Shown here one piece after another: positions 11,800 through 24,472 of a stretch of DNA of 64,000 bases. The first letter of the stretch is position 1. Each line of letters starts with the position of its first letter. The stretch comes from Copromyces sp. CBS 386.78. Lineage: Eukaryota; Ascomycota; Sordariomycetes; Sordariales; Sordariaceae. The notes under the pieces were generated by a model. It ran no database searches and had not been told where the DNA came from. It saw only the letters and a program-made list of their open reading frames with translations. A program made the translations under genes and the position numbers. The stretch spans positions 806,001 to 870,000 of the forward strand of contig MU839080.1 in assembly GCA_030685235.1 (NCBI GenBank), written 5' to 3'.

Positions 11800-13654
11800 A
11801 TGTCTACCGATCTCCGTGTTCCCGCAGCATCCCTCGGAGCAGGAGCAGGTACCTGGCGTGAAGAAGGACACTCACACTCACAGTCGCATACCTCTATTCC
11901 ACGTCGTTCTTCAACATCATTATCGGCGTTCCCGTTAGGTACAACGAGTGCAACAAGGCCGGCAGCTTCTTCAACTATTGCCCTGGATCACGATCACGAG
12001 TACTTAAAGGGTGCCTCTGGTGGAGTTCCACTCCAGAGTGTTTGGGGTGTTGTCGCTGAAAAGAAACAACGTTTTGGTGCTCAGCCAAGGGTTACTAGGT
12101 CGGCATTAACATACTCTCGACGAAGGTCATTATCTGAAACTGTCAAGAAAGTAAACAAGGGAAAGGGGCTGAGGAAGAAGTTGGTGAAGGCTTTGTGTAA
12201 GTATTTTATATTTCGTCTATAACACCACGAATTCTGTTTCATTCCGGTTATTTTGAAGTGGTTACTTCTTCCCTACAAGACAGGAGATATTCTCATACCA
12301 ACTTCTTACAGGCCATGACTCTCGGATTACAGTCGAGGTAGTTGAAGAACATACACATCCGGAACATTTCGAGCCCATCGAGGTTGAACACGAAGACTTG
12401 TCCACCATCGTCTGTGCGATAGCCACACGCCTAGAGAGCAACACCATCGACAACAGTGAGCAGCTCGACAAGGGGAAAGAGTCATCAATAGAGGTAACCA
12501 CAAACCCGCTTTCACCAACTTTAGAGCTTGCGGAATTCAACTCAACACAACTCAACAAGATGTGCTCACGCTCCTCACGACACTCTTCCTCACGCTCCTC
12601 CTCCTCCTCTTCGTTCTCCGCTTCCAAAGAAAAGCACCTTTCATCTCCCCCTTCTAGATCCCAAACATCAAGACCCCCCAATTCCACCAGATCCAAATCT
12701 AAAACCCCACCACCACCAACTACACCCTCCTCGAAAACCGACAGAACCGGCAAGATGGACAAAGACAACAAAGACGACTGGCACCAAATCCACGAACCAG
12801 AACAACGTCGACGCATCCAGAACCGCATCGCCCAGCGCAAGTTCCGCGAAAAAGCCCGCACGCTGAAAGATCAAGCGGCAAGGGACGCGCAGAATAGGAG
12901 GTACGCCGGGTGTGCGTATACGTGTCCTTCTGTTGATGACCTGCCTCTTGAGAACGAGATATATCGGGCTGCTGAGAGCTACTATCTTGATGAAGAGGGT
13001 GCTGGGGAGGGGGGAATGGCAGACGGGGGGGTTGGAGGGCGAGGGGCCCGCCGTGGAGAGGCAGCAGGGGAACCTTTAGGGGGAGAGAGTGTAGGTGGGG
13101 AGGGGGTTCTCTCGGGTTTGCCGTGGGGTGGTTTGAGTATGCGCTTCGTCGTGGGGAGGGGACATGAGTATTACCGATATCAAACTTCGAGGGGATCGGT
13201 TTCTGGGTCAGGAACGGGGACGGTGACTTCATTGTCACCGACTATTACAGCTTTGGGTACACCTACGCCTCTGCCTACAGGTACGAGTGGTGGTGATACT
13301 TGGCCTACTCTACAACACTCTCAAGCGGCTACGTATTGCCGACACACGACGAGTGGAGGCAGCGCAGGGTCGCCACTGTCACCATATGGGATGATGATGC
13401 CTATGGGCATGAATTTGATGGGCAATGGTGATATGGATATGGATGTGGATTATGCCATGGCGGGTACTGGAGCTGGAGGACAGTATGTGACTTCTCCTCC
13501 AGTGTCTTTGGCGGGGGTTATTCCGGGAACTGGTACTGGCACTGGTATGGATGTGACGTATTATGATTCATCGCCGTATTATACGACACGGCAAGCGGCA
13601 GTGGATGCAGTGTCTATGGAAGTGGTGGAAGAGGACGGATATAACTGGCGCTGA
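11800..13654 (+). CDS. bZIP-type transcription regulator with weak zipper
   Basis: Two exons, 11800-12196 and 12312-13654, joined by a GTAAGT...ACAG intron, give 579 residues. The start is the first ATG of the frame. Residues 303-311 (N..AQ..FR, within RRRIQNRIAQRKFREK) match the Pap1/Yap-type fungal bZIP basic region. Ser-rich and Pro-rich stretches precede it. What follows is unusual: no heptad leucines after the basic region but a RRYAGCAYTCP segment, then a Gly/Met-rich low-complexity C terminus. The basic region suggests sequence-specific DNA binding in the nucleus; target genes are unknown. An antisense 199-codon ORF over exon 2 is a shadow of the Ser-rich codons. The family call is good; I cannot assign a specific ortholog. 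Confidence 0.8.
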
Positions 13655-16208
13655 GCAAGGCTGTGAGACTTCTCTTCTCTTTCCTGTGTGTTTCGATGAT
13701 GGTTGGTCAGGATACGGGGTTTCTGTTATGGCTTTGTTTTCGATTATGTTCTTGTATACCCAGTAGCTGTTTTCATTATACCCAACTCTTCTTTTCTCCA
13801 GCTCTTAGAGTAGACCTGTAGAGTTTGTTACCGAAGCACCTCACCACTGTCACTGTTCTGTCTGCCTGAAGCTTCAAATCCAACAAGGACCCAGTCTGAT
13901 ATGCGAGTCGCCTCCTCGGTGGACCATCGTGTTTTTGTGCATGCAGAAATTCTTCGTATCCCCCCGCCCTCATCGCTTGCTTCGCTTGTTGTCTCTCGAA
14001 ACCACCTAGTGGCTAAGACTAAGATGGTCAATCTCCGATGCCTTGCATGATGGACATGACCAAACCCGTACCGCGTCAGATGTGGTCTAGTTAGTCTGCC
14101 GAGATTATTACCAGGGGTAGATGATCCCCGGCCTATAGAAGCTCACAGTCCACGCCTCATTGCCACATTGGCTTTTTGGTATGTAGTGTAGCCAAGGTAG
14201 CCTACCGCATGTTACATCCAAGCTTTCCCTGCCATCCTTCTAGAAGGTTTGGAAAAGCTTCCATGACACCCGACGGACACACGGCTCGGATAGGACCCAC
14301 AACATGTTGCTGTTGTTGCGTACCTACCGCTGTAGGGACCTAGGTCTCAGTAGACTTGGTAGCGAATTTTCGTAGATGACCTTGATAGTATCTGAGCGAC
14401 GATCAAGGTAAGGCGAGGCGAGTTCGAGGCAAGGCAAGGCGAACACCCCCTGAGTGAGTTCCCTTATCAACGGGCTGGATAAATTGCCGTGTGATTTTGC
14501 ATTCTTCCATGCGTCCTTCTACGCATTCTTCTTTGTATCCCGTATATTAGTGAGATGCAGGTCTGCGCAGAAATACAACTGAAGACTTGTAGGAGCGGAC
14601 GGGGTTTCGGTATCTTGGATTAGGTTAGGTTGGACATCTCCCTTCTCCCCCTCCCTTCCCATCGAGTACTACCTACCTGTGGATCAGTTCTCTTCGCCTG
14701 ATTCTTTCTTCCTACCTACCCATGCCCGGTCTCACGCCGAGCCGCGCCGCCGCTGCCGCCGCATTCTTGCTTGTCAAAAGTTGCTTGCAGCATGCATGAA
14801 GCTGCCTGGGGTTGTGGAACCCAAGACGAGTAAGGGTGACACATGCCCTGCGTGCCTGGACAACAGACATGACGGTGTGACTAAATCGGTAACAGCGGAC
14901 CGTATGGGCATCTTGCTTCCATGTGACGAGGCCGTAGATGTGACGGTCGAGCGGGAGGATCAATAAGATAGTAGAGCAGGTGAGGATTGTCCGGATCCAT
15001 TGACCGAGAGTGGGTGAGTGTTCTCTTGTGCCTTGTAATGCAAGAAGGAAGCGTATGGTATTCTAGCCGAGAATTAGCCTTCTGACGAATACCAGAGCCG
15101 GACGATGATTGGGAGACTTTTGCGCTGCTGGCAAGAGAGGTTGAGGGGAGCAGCATGAGGAGAGAATCGAAGAAGAAGAAAATAGCCCAAGAACCGAGAC
15201 ATATTCTTGGCTCGGCGGCGCCGAGATCCAGAAAAGGAACCATTTCTTCAGGACTGTACATGGCACATGACGCATGGTCCCTTTGTCAGGGGTTACTGCA
15301 GGCACGCCGTTTCTTGACCGTTGTCTCCCGTAAACGCTCACAGAGAACATTGCAGCTTCGATATCAAAACGTCGGGCATGTCTGGGCGGCACCAATATCT
15401 AGGACATCTACTGGACATGGAACGTTGCAGGCAGTGGGCGTAGGTAGGTCTGGGGCTTCGTACGAGGTTGACTGCTTGGCGAGATTGGCTAATGATGCAG
15501 CCTTGATCCATGTGGCTTGAGATGTTGGGGCAGTTCTTTATGATATGTCCATCTCCGGCGATAGATGAAGATATTCTGGCATATGCCACAACGCCGGCGT
15601 CGACGCCCACAGAGAATGCCCATCCGAGAATAGACATGGTGGTTGTGTCTGGACGGCCTCATAGGGCTGCAGCGGCGCGTGGAATGAAGCATGGCGTCGG
15701 TCGTGGTGGGATGAAAGATGTCATTCGTAGAGTTTTGTGTGCGGCTGAGGTTCGAAAAAAGATGAAACGACGAGAGAATAGAGTTGTCGTGGAGGGGAAT
15801 TGGAGAGACGGGACGAGAGCTGGAGCTCGAGCTTGGAAGTCAACCTAAGAAAAGGTGGGGTTTAGTCCCGCAAGCTGTCCAAGAGACCCACTTGGGCTTT
15901 TGGAGCCTTCTGTGGGGTCATGGTGGGGGGGCCCTGGTTTAGGCGACGTTACCCCTGCAGATTGGCGCCAGCTTCCTCGCTCGTCATGGAACGTGTTCGG
16001 AAAATAGCAACACCGTATTGAAACTGGGCGCTGACCTAACAGACCCGAGTCAGCCTGTCGCCAGTTTCTCAATTTGTTTCCAACACAGACCTGGCGTCGA
16101 AAAGTACCGATGCCCAGCTGGACAAGCTAGAAACAAGCTACACCAAACAGCTATCCCGAAGCTTGAGGTACCGTACCCCCCTCCCCGCACAGGGGACAAC
16201 CTCAGGTC
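13655..16208. other. Intergenic between bZIP gene and glucosidase I
   Basis: About 2.5 kb. Short ORFs on both strands overlap each other (for example around 14680-14970 and 15060-15850) with no domain or codon pattern like the neighbouring genes. Near 14405-14445 there is a short GGCAAGGCGAG-type direct repeat. The last few hundred bases should contain the glucosidase I promoter. Confidence 0.5.
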
Positions 16209-18768
16209 ATGGCGCAACCATCGCGACAACCGCGCCAATTGAGCCTAGTGCTCACCCTACTCCTCCTCTGTCTCAATGCCCTCTTCGGCCAAGCCGCCGC
16301 CCAGGAGGACGAGGCCATAATCAACAGCGAGATTGCTCGGCTCAACAACCAGAGCTTGCTATGGGGTCCCTATCGTCCCAACCTCTACTTCGGCGTCCGC
16401 CCCCGCATTCCCAAGTCCTTGATGACTGGCCTCATGTGGGGCAAGGTTGAGACATACACCGACTATCAGACCTCTCTCCGGTACACGTGCGAGCAAAATG
16501 AGGGCATGAAGGGTTACGGCTGGGACGAATACGACACTAGAAGGGGCGGTGTTCAGTCCATCCACGACACCGAGAACGGCATTGACATCACCACCTCCTT
16601 TGTCAAGGTGCCTGGCGGCGCGAATGGTGGAAGCTGGGCTGCCAGAGTCAAGGGTCAGCTCCAACAGGGTGTGCCCGCGGACCGCAAGACTGCTGTCATC
16701 CTCTATGTCACCCAGGAAGGCCTTGGCACACTTGAGGCCGTCAAGGGAGATGACGAGAATGGCTATGAGGGCCACGTCACCCTCAATGGCAACTCTGCTG
16801 CCCTCGGAGACTACAAGCTTGTCCTCACCAAGGGCAAGGGAAAACACCCCACGAGCGACCACAAGGTCACTAAAGTGCGTGGCCATGCCCACACTGTAGT
16901 TCAGTCCTTGACCTACCAGGAAGAGTTTCTCTGGCAGGCCAAGGGTATCGTCTTCAAGCAGCTTAAGGAGAGTGTCGACGCATTCGTGGAGAAGCACTTT
17001 GATAAAGAAAACCCCCCGCCTGCTTGGCAGGTGTTCCAACTTGAGAACCGTCCTGGAGCTGGAAATGTTCACATCATCCAGAGCGTCTTTGAGGGTGACT
17101 TCGAGTTTGACATCCTGTTCTCCAGTGCCTCGGCTGGCAAGGAACTCTCAAGTGGCGATCTGACCAGGGAGATCCAGGAGGCTACCGAATCGTTTGGCGA
17201 ACGCTTCTCGACCGTCTTCGCCATCAAAGCTCCCTTTACTGCTGAAAAGTACAACAAGTTTGGCAGGAGCATGTTCTCCAACCTCATTGGCGGTATTGGG
17301 TATTTCTTTGGAGAGTCAGTGGTTGACCGTTCCTATGCGCCCGAGTATGAGGAGGAGGATGAGGGGTTCTGGGAGGAGGCTGCGGCCGCCAGAGCTCGCA
17401 ACAAGCCTACACTTGAGGGCCCTTATGAGCTCTTCACCAGCATCCCATCTCGCCCCTTCTTCCCCAGAGGCTTCTTGTGGGATGAGGGCTTCCACCTGCT
17501 CCCCATTGCCGACTGGGATATTGACCTCGCAATGGAAATTGTCAAGAGTTGGTATAACCTCATGGACGAGGATGGCTGGATCGCCCGCGAGCAGATCCTG
17601 GGCGCAGAGGCCAGGAGCAAGGTTCCTGAGGAGTTCCAGACCCAGTATCCTCACTACGCCAACCCTCCTACGCTATTCTTCATTATCGAATCGTTCATCG
17701 ACAGGCTGTACAAAGCTAACGGCAGCATACCCGCTGTCAAGGAGCACCTTTCCCAGGGTGTTCCCCTTTCTAGCGCGTCCATCGACAACGTTGAAGTAGG
17801 ACTGGACTATCTCCGCCGCATCTACCCGTTTCTTCGTCGCCAGTTCTACTGGTTCAAAAAGACACAGTACGGTGACATCAAGTCCTACGATCGCGAGGCC
17901 TATTCTTCCCGTGAGGCCTACAGGTGGCGCGGCCGTACCGTTCCCCACTGCTTGACCAGTGGCTTGGACGACTACCCCCGCCCTCAGCCCCCTCACCCCG
18001 GTGAGCTCCATGTCGACCTCATGTCGTGGGTTGGCCTGATGGCTAAGTCGTTGGCCAACATCGCCAAGGTTATTGCGCCTGAGGAGGTTGAGGACTACAC
18101 CAAGGTTCTCGACGGAATCGAGCACAACCTCGATGACCTGCACTGGTCTGAGAAGGACGGCTGCTACTGCGATGCCACCATTGATGAGTTTGAGGAGCAC
18201 CAGTTGGTCTGCCACAAGGGATACATCTCCCTCTTCCCATTCCTGACTGGCTTGTTGAAGCCCGATAGCCCCAAGCTCGGCAAGATCCTGGCCCTCATTG
18301 GTGATGAGGAAGAGCTGTGGAGTCCTTATGGCATCCGCAGCTTGAGCAAGAAGGATGAGAACTACGACTCCGCCGAGAACTACTGGAGAAGTCCCATCTG
18401 GATCAACGTCAACTACCTTGCCATTACCCAGCTTTACGTAAGTTTGACCTCTTAGTTCCACCTCACCGCCTGAATTACGATGCTAACCAAAGTCATAGAA
18501 CGTTGCTACCCAGGAAGGACCCTACCAGGAGACCGCCCGCGACCTGTACCGGAGGCTTCGCAAGAACATTGTCGAGACCATCTACAACAGCTGGGAGGAG
18601 ACAGGCTTCGCCTGGGAGCAGTACAACCCCGAGACGGGCAAGGGCCAGCGCACTCAGCACTTCACCGGCTGGACCAGCTTGGTGGTCAAGATCATGGCCA
18701 TGGATGACCTGGAGGCTGTTCCTGTAGCAGCCCCAGTCGAACCCGAGTACGTCAAGGATGAGCTTTAA
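16209..18768 (+). CDS. gls1: ER mannosyl-oligosaccharide glucosidase I (GH63)
   Basis: Removes the terminal alpha-1,2-glucose from Glc3Man9GlcNAc2 on nascent glycoproteins in the ER lumen. Exons 16209-18437 and 18499-18768 give 832 residues; the intron has GTAAGT, GCTAACC and ATAG signals. A hydrophobic N-terminal segment (about residues 11-31) is a signal peptide or anchor. Family motifs include LDDYPRP near 586-592, GELHVDLMSW with E599 and D603, and ENYWRSPIWIN from E723. D587 or D588 and E723 correspond to the catalytic Asp and Glu described for yeast Cwh41; this is by motif, not alignment. The protein ends in KDEL, an ER-retrieval signal, which is notable because the family is usually a type II membrane protein. 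Potential N-glycosylation sequons are present (NQS, NGS). Confidence 0.95.
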
Positions 18769-19541
18769 TGCCCCCTAGGACTGATTGATTGAGCCATGTC
18801 GCTAGAACCGACGAACCGGACTTGTAGACAGAAGCGATGACAAGGTCTAAGATGTCTTTGAGACATATCATTCGTATAAACACATTTGACAGCCAACCTG
18901 CTGTCGTTTCTTTCTTTGTTTTGGTAATCTACTAGCTATTGTCTTGTTTGGCGTTGTTCGTAGTTTAGTCCCTTGCCATGTACAACCCTAACCCGGGACC
19001 CTTACCCTGGTGTAAATGGGGTGCTATATTTGGCCCCAGTCTAGTGTGGCTCTGTGCTCCGGAGCCCCGCGAGGCACCCCATTTTGGCGGGTCCCCCTGA
19101 AGTTACAGCTAGTGTACGTGATATGGAAGCCCAGGTCCGGGCATCAACCTGGGACAGCACATCCCGCCCGTCGTATCCAACTGCCTGCTTCCACTTCGTC
19201 TTTCCATTCCGCCTTTTACTGTTTACACCTACTTAGGTACTGTACGGAGCTGGCTTGTTGTTCAATGCTGTCCAATCGGCCAACTACAACGACTCCTCGT
19301 ATCGGTAGCATTACATCTCACGACGAAGACGGGGCCTACGAGGGCGAAGACGGTTTCTCAAATATCATCCTGCCCGGCAGCAGCATGAATCTACGATACG
19401 TTCCGCCTTGAAACTACTAGAATACTTTGTACATACTGGACCTTATCCGATCACCCAACACCAACGCTTTGAACATCAACTCAGACCATAGCTAGCTAGC
19501 TACAACATTACCATAACGATAATCACGGACGTCAGAACACC
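18769..19541. other. Intergenic between glucosidase I and recyclin
   Basis: Glucosidase I 3' UTR followed by the recyclin promoter and 5' UTR. A 131-codon ORF at 19016-19411 has no recognisable domain and lies where the leader is expected. No RNA gene was seen. Confidence 0.5.
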
Positions 19542-22500
19542 ATGTCCAACTTCAAGAGGGCCTCCATGGCGGGTGCCGGACCAAAGTCCGCCTCTTCGTC
19601 AGCGGCGATGGCAGCGGGCGGCAACAACAACAAGAACGGCAGCATCTTGAATGCCCTCCGAGCGACGACAATGATTGATTCCAAGCCAGTATTACCAGCC
19701 GGTAAGCTACAACTGCCCACCACTCATCCCATGTCTTCCAAATCCTCGGTAGCTGACCACACCTCGGTCATGACCAACAGAGATCCTCGTCACAATCCTC
19801 GACTACCTCCCCGTCTCCGACCTCCTCCGCTTCGCCCGCACCTCCCGCCGCATGCGCGAGATGGTCTACGACGACACCCGCTGGGTTGCCCGCCTGCGGT
19901 CCATGGGGGTATGGGACGAAGCCGAAGCCCGTCGGCGATTCGAGGAAGTGATGAAGCGAAGGCGGGAAGCTGCCGAACGGGCGGAGAGGGAACGACTTGC
20001 TGCTGCAGCAGCGGCAGGGAGGGGACACCACGTTATTCCTGGACAAACGCAACATCTTTTTCCTGGGTTACAACAACAGCAACACCACCAACCGCCGCCG
20101 GTGATAACGACTACACTGTTTGATGCGGGGGAGGAGGAGCTGAGAAGGAAGAGGTTGCAGGAGGAGCAACAGGAGAGGGAGCAGGCGATACGGGAGGCGG
20201 CGCACAGGAGGGCGGTGGAGGAGATGGAGGGGTTGCAGGATGGGTTTGAGACTATGAAAGTTGGTGGTCCAGGTGGTGGAGGAGCAACAGGAAGAACAGG
20301 AGGGCTGTTACCAACAGCGCCACAACAAAAAGACCCCTTCTCCGATCCCGAAGCGTTACTAAACGTGATCAAAAACGCCCGCTCTATCCGTGGCCACGCC
20401 CGGCAAGAGTACGGCAAGATCTACGGCGCTTTGGCGCCCTTCTACTTCGACCTGGCCAAAGCGAAATCGCACACCGACCCGGTCGTCTTTCGGGTCTTTC
20501 GGGACCCGGAGCGGCAAGCAACAATGCTGGCCAACCTGCGGACGTTTGCCAAGTCGGACTGGGCCGCCGGGTGGCGGCAGCGCGAGGAGAAGCTGGCGAC
20601 CATGGCGGGCATCTTTGAGAGCGCGGTCCTGCACGAGTTCGAGACGGGGTACGAGTTCTGGGACGTTGATGGGCGGATGCACAAGTATGCGCATGTGCTG
20701 GACTTACTGAACGGCGGGACGGCGGCGGTGGAACTGTTTATCCAGAAACATCCCATTTTTGCTGACAAGGAGGTGTTGGCAAACCCGATGGATTGCGTGA
20801 ACCAGGCGCTGGCGGACGATGTCACGCTGGAGCCGTCGAGGCGGTTCTTTGAGGTGTTGACGGCGAAGGTGAACGAGCAGGCGGATATTATTAGCAGAGT
20901 GTTCCCGAAGCCGGCCGAGGTGTATTGGTTGTTGATGGGGAAAATTAGGGATGATATCCTGACGGATTACGTGACGCCGCTGTTTGATGAGACGCACGAG
21001 AGGAGCCTGGCGGCGTACGTGAAGGCCGTCTCGGGCCTGTTTGAGCAGACGTTGCAGTTCTTTAGGACGGTGAATGCGCCCAAGAACGAGAAGAACCCGA
21101 AGGAGCAGGAGGAGCTGGCCAAGGAGTTTGCGTTAAAAGTGTTTGAGCAACATCTGGATCTTTACCTGGCCGACGAGCTGGATTACTTTACCCAGCAGGC
21201 GGAGGCGGAGGTGGGCGAGTGGGAGAAGAAACTGTCGGAGCAGGATGCTACGGCGGAGTCGTTTTACATGGGCAGCTTCACCAACCGACAGGCGGATAAG
21301 AAGGATTTCTTGACGTCGTTCAAGAAGGTGGTTATGATGCCTGTTTCGGTTCTGCCAAGTTTGCCACTGGGGTCACCCTTTGCTTCGAAGCCGGCTACAA
21401 CCCCTACGACAGCCACGGCGGCAGCAGCAAACGGCGGCAAGCTACAAGCGCCGGAAAATCCTGAGCAGTCTCGTCCTGTTTCTCCCAGTCTGGCGGCGCC
21501 AGTAACTGTTGATCGCACAGGAAGTCCCTTGCCGGACAAGGCTCCCACGGATGAACTAGCAGCAAAGGCTGCGCTAATGACGTCCAGATTGGAAGGCATC
21601 AAGTCTCTCTTCAGCATCGAGGTCGCCCTTAGTCTCGTCCACAACGCCAAATCCAGTCTCGGCCGTGCCGCTGTTTTCATCCAGCTGGGTGGACAAGCGG
21701 GCGGCGAAGCTCGTGAGCAATGCGAGGCCATCTTCGTTGCTCTGCTCCGCATCCTTGGCGGCCGTCACATCAAGCCCGGCTTCGAGAAGGCGGTCGCCCA
21801 CCTTTCGCAATACAACCCGCGCGAGGTGTCCCACCACGACAAGGGCGGCGTGGCCCCCCTAGTGACCTTCATCGAGCTCGTCAACGTCGGCGACCTCATC
21901 TCGCAGATGATCGACGTCTTTTACGAACAACAGCTCACCACGCCCAAGATCGCCGACCGCAACGACTTTTTGGACCCAGCCGGTCTGGCCAAGAAGAAAT
22001 TCGAGCAGATGCTCGACGAAAGCGTCGCGGCCGGTCTCAACAAGGGCATCGACGTGCTGATGGACGAAGTCGAATACGTGTGCGCTACGACCCAGCAACC
22101 AACCGATTACAACCCGACCATGACCACCGACCCCTTCAACGACGCTGCCAGCATCAGCGGCATGAGCGTCACCACCGAAGGTACTACCAGCAGTAGTGGC
22201 AACAACAGCAACAACAGAAAATCCCGCTACAAATCCGGCACCCCCTCCATCTGGTCCCTCCCCTCCCTCCCCGGCACTCCCACCACACCCGGTGGCTCCA
22301 GCAACACGAACTCGCTTGGCCCGCAAGACATCGGCCCAACGCCCACCGCCCTCCGCATCCGCGACCTCGTGGCCAGCCACACCTCCATGCTCACAGGCTC
22401 AACCGATAAATCAATGCTAGACGTGTTCAACGGCGAAGTCGGCCTTCGCTTGTTCGCCGCAGTCTGCAAGCACCTCAAACGCCAGCGCATTTCCACCGAA

Positions 22501-22794
22501 GGCGCCATCAAGCTCATCGCCGACGTAAACTTATACTACGAGTACATCCGCACGCTGAAGAACAACAATCTGTTGGCGTACTTCAAGGCGCTGAGGGAGC
22601 TGAGTCAGATTTATCTGATCGATGCTAAACATCATGCCAAGGAGATGGCGACGATCATTGCGGATAATGAGCGGTTTAGTGGTGTTTTCAGGGCCGAGGA
22701 GGTGTATGAGTATGCGGAACGACGGGCGGATTGGTATAACGTTAGGAAGGAAGTGGAGAGGGCTATGTATGGGTTGGAGTGTTCGGTTATGTGA
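19542..22794 (+). CDS. rcy1: Recyclin-1, F-box and Sec10-like trafficking protein
   Basis: Promotes recycling of plasma-membrane proteins out of endosomes; yeast Rcy1 binds Skp1 through its F-box. Exons 19542-19701 and 19781-22794 give 1057 residues. The F-box lies at about 54-92 (ILVTILDYLPVSDLLRFART), partly encoded directly after the intron. A charged, Gln- and Arg-rich helical stretch follows (about 100-150), then a low-complexity Gly/Pro linker, and a large exocyst Sec10-like helical region to the end, interrupted by Ser/Thr/Pro- and Asn-rich linkers. The C terminus is CSVM, a CAAX prenylation motif, as in yeast Rcy1. It is convergent with the CDK7-like gene, with 378 bases between stop codons. 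Confidence 0.93.
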
Positions 22795-23172
22795 TGAGGT
22801 TTGAAGGCATGGGGACTGTAATAGGAGGTGAGGTCTAAGGTATATAATGAACAGCGAGCATTTTGGAATATAGTACATCAAGCAAGTTTTGGTAAATAAA
22901 ATGGGAAATCTGGGTTATCTATGACCATGATTTAGCACCATACCAACAACCATTTGCACTCAAATGTCGAGCAGCACGATATTCTCAAAAATAATAATAA
23001 TTCAAACAAATAATTTCTATGTGTTATTCCGTGTTATGCGCCCAAACGCCTTTCTCACGCTCTATAGTGTCAATGCCTTGCGTACTGTAACTTCCTTTCC
23101 AACCCAGTGTATGTGTCCGTTTCATAAACATATAATGCATTCCCAGAAGATGCTTCGATCATGATAGCTCCC
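22795..23172. other. Convergent 3' flanks, recyclin and CDK7-like gene
   Basis: AT-rich 378-base interval between two stop codons, expected to hold both 3' UTRs. It contains short runs such as AAAATAATAATAATT near 22987. No gene is visible. Confidence 0.6.
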
Positions 23173-24472
23173 TCACCTAGCCGCACCAAAGTCCAACTTC
23201 CTAGCCACCTTGGACCCACGCACATCATCATCCTCCACCATACCATTCCGTCTCTTCAAATCCGCCGCCGCCTTCTCCTCCGCTCCCGCCGTCTTCTTCG
23301 GCAGATCATGCTTAGGCGTCGGCTTAGGATCTGCCTTCCACCACCTATGTTCCAGCATCTCCCTCGCCGTGATGCGCCTCCTCGGATCCAGAATCAGCGT
23401 CTTGGCCAACAGATCCACGCCATCGGACCCGACCGCGCCGAACCGGCCCATGTACTTTTCCTTGCCCGCCACGGGCACCACGTCGCTGGGCACCGTGTAT
23501 TCCTTCAGCTGCGTCACGCCCGGCCAGTTCTCCTCCGTCGGCGTGCCAATTTCCCTGCATATCAGCGCGATCTGCTCCACCTCCGAGTTGCCGGGCAGAT
23601 AGGGGTTGCGGATGATGAGTTCGGCGAACACGAGCCCCACCGACCAGACGTCTACCGCGCCCGAGTAGTGTCTGGCGCCGAAAAGGAGCTCGGGGGGCCG
23701 GTACCATCTCGTGATCACGTTCGCTGTCATCCTAACGCCGGGGTCGGCAAAGCTTCTGGCCAAACCAAAATCAGCCAGCTTGACCTCGCCGTCGGCGGCG
23801 ATCAGCAAGTTGTTGGGCTTGATATCACGATGTAAAACGTAGTTGTCGTGACACCACCAGACGGCGCGCGTGAGCATGCCCATCCACGCTTTGATGTCGG
23901 CGGCGCCGTAGCGGACGTGGTCGACGTCGCGGATGAGCATTTCGAGGTCGCCTAGGGGGAGGTATTCGAGGACGAGGTTGAGGTTCTGGTCCTTGGAGGA
24001 GAAGACGGAGTGTAAAATGATGATGTTGGCGTGGCCCCGAAGCTTTTGGAGGTACTTCATCTCGCGGATGGCGTCGGGGGCGATGCCGTCTTGGTATTCT
24101 TTTTGGACTTTGATCTTCTTGATGGCGACTTTGACGGAGGCGTCGACGCGGGAGTGGCCCAGATAGACGTTGGCGTAGGTACCTTCACCGAGTTTCTTGC
24201 CTGTTGTTGCGCAACACAAAGGGTGTTAGTCTGAGAAACTTTTCGTGTGGGGGTTGGTATGACGGGTTAGACGCACCCTTGATGTATTTGTTCTTCTCGT
24301 CTTCGTTCATCTGCTCCATAAGGTCCATAGCCGGACGGGCTTCGGCGGCGATTCGCTGGCCCCGGGCCGAGCGCGGTAGTCCTCCGCTAGGGGTACCGCC
24401 GCTGGATGTCGGGAGGGATTTCGGTGGCTGGAGCGCATCGGTCGGACGCGCAACGAGAGGGGAGTTTGCCAT
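23173..24472 (-). CDS. CDK7/Kin28-type cyclin-dependent kinase (TFIIH, CDK activation)
   Basis: Kinase subunit expected to phosphorylate the RNA polymerase II C-terminal repeats as part of TFIIH, possibly also activating cell-cycle CDKs. Exons 24472-24277 and 24200-23173 give 407 residues. ATG 24472 is the only in-frame ATG before an upstream stop; the frame further upstream is open but lacks ATG. A Ser/Pro-rich N-terminal extension of about 65 residues precedes the kinase domain: LGEGTYANVYLG loop, an AIRE helix (PDAIREMKYL), HRDIKPNNLL catalytic loop, DFGLARSF, and T-loop RMTANVITRWYRPPELLFG with the likely activating Thr. The C-terminal tail ends in a KLDFG motif typical of fungal CDK7 proteins. 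Cell-cycle CDKs are less likely because PSTAIRE is absent. Confidence 0.92.

Noticed and set aside
12262..12861. 199-codon ORF antisense to the bZIP gene
   Set aside because: Shadow of the Ser/Pro-rich coding strand, which yields open antisense frames.
16359..17072. 237-codon ORF antisense to glucosidase I
   Set aside because: Composition shadow of a GC-rich coding region; glucosidase I is certain.
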